Below are positions 5,419 through 5,507 of a DNA stretch of 5,507 nt, piece after piece. Within the stretch, counting starts at the first letter, position 1, and each line of letters starts with the position of its first letter. The position numbers and the translations under genes are program-made. The stretch is taken from assembly GCA_003601795.1 (NCBI GenBank), contig PIXU01000039.1, forward strand, positions 1 to 5,507, read 5' to 3'. The notes under the pieces are model-generated. The model searched no databases. It was given only the letters and a program-made list of their open reading frames with translations, and had not been told where the DNA came from. The DNA comes from Candidatus Methanophagales archaeon. GTDB lineage: Archaea; Halobacteriota; Syntropharchaeia; Alkanophagales; Methanospirareceae.

Positions 5419-5427
5419 TATTTATAT
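5419..5427 (-). promoter_or_regulatory. TATA-like element upstream of the small secreted gene
   Basis: Read on the minus strand this is ATATAAATA, a reasonable archaeal TATA-like sequence. Its 3' edge is only 12 nt from the SD at 5398-5407. A normal 25-nt spacing would start the transcript at or inside the SD, so either the real promoter lies further upstream or the element is chance AT-richness. Confidence 0.3.
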
Positions 5428-5507
5428 GGCGCCCCTCCTCGGCGCATTGATGCACTGACGCACCACAGTATCCGAAGGCAAATTTCTGCTTGTATGCATC
5501 CCCGCAT
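5428..5507. other. GC-richer stretch at the right edge with short imperfect repeats
   Basis: This stretch is richer in GC than the flanking leader. It contains GGCGCC at 5429-5434 and imperfect 8-nt units GCATTGAT (5444-5451), GCACTGAC (5452-5459) and GCACCACA (5460-5467). One minus-strand frame stays open from the right edge to a stop overlapping the TATA-like element at about 5424, so it may be the end of another leftward gene or part of a dispersed repeat. Nothing here identifies it. Confidence 0.25.

Noticed and set aside
1..5507. CRISPR array, tRNA or rRNA genes, insertion-sequence ends
   Set aside because: No regularly spaced repeats, no cloverleaf-like segments, no rRNA signature, and no transposase or terminal inverted repeats with target duplications were seen.

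Overview
The window looks archaeal, most likely an anaerobic euryarchaeon of the methanogen or methane-oxidiser kind. The evidence is an archaeal-type (class I) CCA-adding enzyme, a CooC-like nickel-insertion ATPase of the CO dehydrogenase/acetyl-CoA synthase world, AT-rich TATA-like promoters, and an exported SIMPL-domain protein with five N-glycosylation sequons. A closer assignment, for example to an ANME-1-like lineage, is only an impression from gene style.

The left half is read leftward. From position 2155 down to 1 it holds a CooC-like ATPase (1385-2155), an overlapping pair of unrecognised genes (a membrane-anchored beta-rich protein at 769-1272 and a small helical protein at 441-785), and a multi-span membrane protein cut by the left edge (1-322). 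The pair has its own candidate promoter, which overlaps a strong 24-bp palindrome, and a hairpin lies just after its stop codon. It therefore looks like a self-contained two-gene unit.

The right half is read rightward. It holds the CCA-adding enzyme (2292-3656), a two-CBS-domain protein (3775-4188) and an exported SIMPL/DUF541 protein (4342-5094). These three are separated by 118 and 153 bp, each gap with AT-rich promoter-like sequence, so they are probably separate transcripts. A long hairpin with a T-tract follows the SIMPL gene. A 56-residue secreted protein gene (5220-5390) converges on it from the minus strand.

The genes do not form one pathway. CCA-adding enzyme and CooC are housekeeping or metabolic genes sharing a divergent AT-rich promoter region (2156-2291). 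The CBS, SIMPL and small secreted genes look like independent regulatory or envelope functions. The most open material is the 441-1272 gene pair with its palindromic control region, and the small secreted protein.
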